In this document: one piece after another, positions 63,240 to 64,000 of the stretch
Layout of the letters: every line of letters begins with the position of its first letter
How positions within the stretch are numbered: the first letter of the stretch is position 1
From: Bacteroidaceae bacterium
GTDB lineage: Bacteria; Bacteroidota; Bacteroidia; Bacteroidales; Bacteroidaceae
Length of the DNA stretch: 64,000 nucleotides
Reading direction: 5' to 3'
Assembly (NCBI GenBank): GCA_017448965.1
Contig: JAFSKK010000009.1
Location: 1 to 64,000 of the forward strand
Position numbers and translations under genes: made by a program
The notes under the pieces: model-generated
Told to the model about the DNA's origin: nothing
The model's database searches: none
What the model saw: the letters and a program-made list of their open reading frames with translations, nothing else

Positions 63240-64000
63240 TCATTTTTCTCCTCTTCTCAAAATATAGAAGCAGCTGGAGCTAAGGTAGTTTCTCCAATAT
63301 GGCATCGACGAAAACGGGCGTGACAATTTACATGGAGTGAGGCCGAACTTGACTTTATAATGTGGATTGATGAAATACAAAGTTCTGTCCTCTATCATCA
63401 AATCGGTCTGATTCACAAGCTTTTCAAACACCTCAACAGTGATTCGAGTCCGTCTTATAGACATCAACTCTCTCAAGCACGTATCGCTTTCTCCAAACCA
63501 TCTGACAAGAGCCTCATACAAGACTTTGGGGAGAAGATGAACATAAGGCAGATGTGAAAGCACCTTATTCCTACAGATTTGTTGATGACCGCCAAAAGGC
63601 ATCTGCCATGCAGGAAACGACATGAAGATGATTCCATCCTCCCTCAAATAGTCAGCAATCCGCAACAAGAACAAGGCCTTATTGTCCAAGTGCTCCAAGA
63701 CATCATGGCAGATGATGATATCATACTTATGCTCCAAGTCTTTAAGATTGAATATGTCCTCAGCAATAAATGTGCCTTTTACCGACTCCCCAAAGAAGAA
63801 TCTTCTGGCTTCCTCTATTCTGCATGACGCAACATCTACTCCCGTCACTTCGCAGCCGAGTTTTGAGAACGGCAACAAATTACCGCCCTCACCGCATCCT
63901 ATCTCCAAAACTTTCATTCCCGCTTTCACTTCATGCCATCGTTTGATGTATGGGATAAAGTAATTCGAACAAGTCTCTGCCAACTCATCAAAGTAGAGCC
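63240..64000 (-). CDS. Class I SAM-dependent methyltransferase, partial at window edge
   Basis: The frame is open through 64000 (LYFDELAETCSNYF upstream of the first possible start), so the 5' end lies outside the window; about 252 residues are visible. SAM-binding motif VLEIGCGEGGNLLPF (motif I), VTGVDVAS (motif II) and IIICHDVLEHL (motif IV), the latter typical of UbiE/methyltransferase type 11 proteins. C terminus: SCFYILRRGEK. Convergent with the sigma-barrel gene (8 nt apart). Substrate unknown; surface polysaccharide or lipid methylation is plausible. Confidence 0.8.
   Translation of the reverse strand, partial: LYFDELAETCSNYFIPYIKRWHEVKAGMKVLEIGCGEGGNLLPFSKLGCEVTGVDVASCRIEEARRFFFGESVKGTFIAEDIFNLKDLEHKYDIIICHDVLEHLDNKALFLLRIADYLREDGIIFMSFPAWQMPFGGHQQICRNKVLSHLPYVHLLPKVLYEALVRWFGESDTCLRELMSIRRTRITVEVFEKLVNQTDLMIEDRTLYFINPHYKVKFGLTPCKLSRPFSSMPYWRNYLSSSCFYILRRGEK

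Overview
The window looks like a chromosomal segment of a Bacteroidales bacterium, most likely Prevotella or a close relative. Many genes and both tRNA transcription units are preceded by the Bacteroidetes promoter TTTG-N19-21-TAnnTTTG, with the -7 box usually TACCTTTG. Several secreted proteins carry a C-terminal sorting-type tail (LQG..., G-I/F-Y, final K). Family content also fits: C10 (interpain-like) peptidase, DUF4837, DUF5686, CotH/lamin-tail protein, DUF3791/DUF3990 and a PL11 lyase.

Layout. 0-3.7 kb: an SRP RNA gene abutting tRNA-Thr (minus), then DedA, ffh and folD (plus) and tRNA-His. 3.9-16.6 kb: envelope and secreted proteins. These are a lipoprotein tyrosine phosphatase with a frameshift, the dipeptidase pepD, a secreted tyrosine phosphatase overlapping a CotH-kinase lipoprotein, a small lysozyme-fold protein and a 1,146-residue C10 cysteine peptidase; lepA follows. 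16.6-25.6 kb: housekeeping genes on the minus strand (winged-helix protein, lipoprotein, TSCPD protein, yebC, pheT, ftsZ, rarA), plus one small, apparently trimmed secreted protein. 25.6-32.7 kb: an AT-rich island with a DUF5131 protein and a three-gene type III-like restriction-modification operon (mod, AlbA_2/HATPase-like gene, res), led by a GIY-YIG gene remnant. 32.9-35.5 kb: accessory genes, including a DUF3791-DUF3990-DUF3791 cassette and a free-standing B3/4 editing-domain protein. 35.7-47.4 kb: glyA, then one long plus-strand run (rlmN, DUF4837, pdxA-like, flippase-like membrane protein, ATP-grasp, CDP-alcohol phosphatidyltransferase, HAD, DUF5686, trmD). 47.5-57.4 kb: Na/Pi cotransporter, GH35 beta-galactosidase and the branched-chain amino acid operon ilvD-ilvB-ilvN-ilvC. 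57.6-61.3 kb: a pectin pair, PL11 rhamnogalacturonan lyase and an SGNH esterase. 61.5-64 kb: an ECF sigma factor fused through a membrane segment to a beta-barrel-like domain, and a methyltransferase cut by the window edge.

Most notable: the sigma factor-transmembrane-barrel fusion (61522-63231); a PdxA homologue in which every histidine expected at the active site is replaced (39185-40270); an overlapping secreted phosphatase/CotH-kinase pair; a candidate phospholipid head-group cluster; and a 138-bp nested palindrome whose 26-bp arms and 22-bp core share exactly the same centre (16881-17018). All functional statements come from reading the sequence and recalling family motifs; no database search was run.
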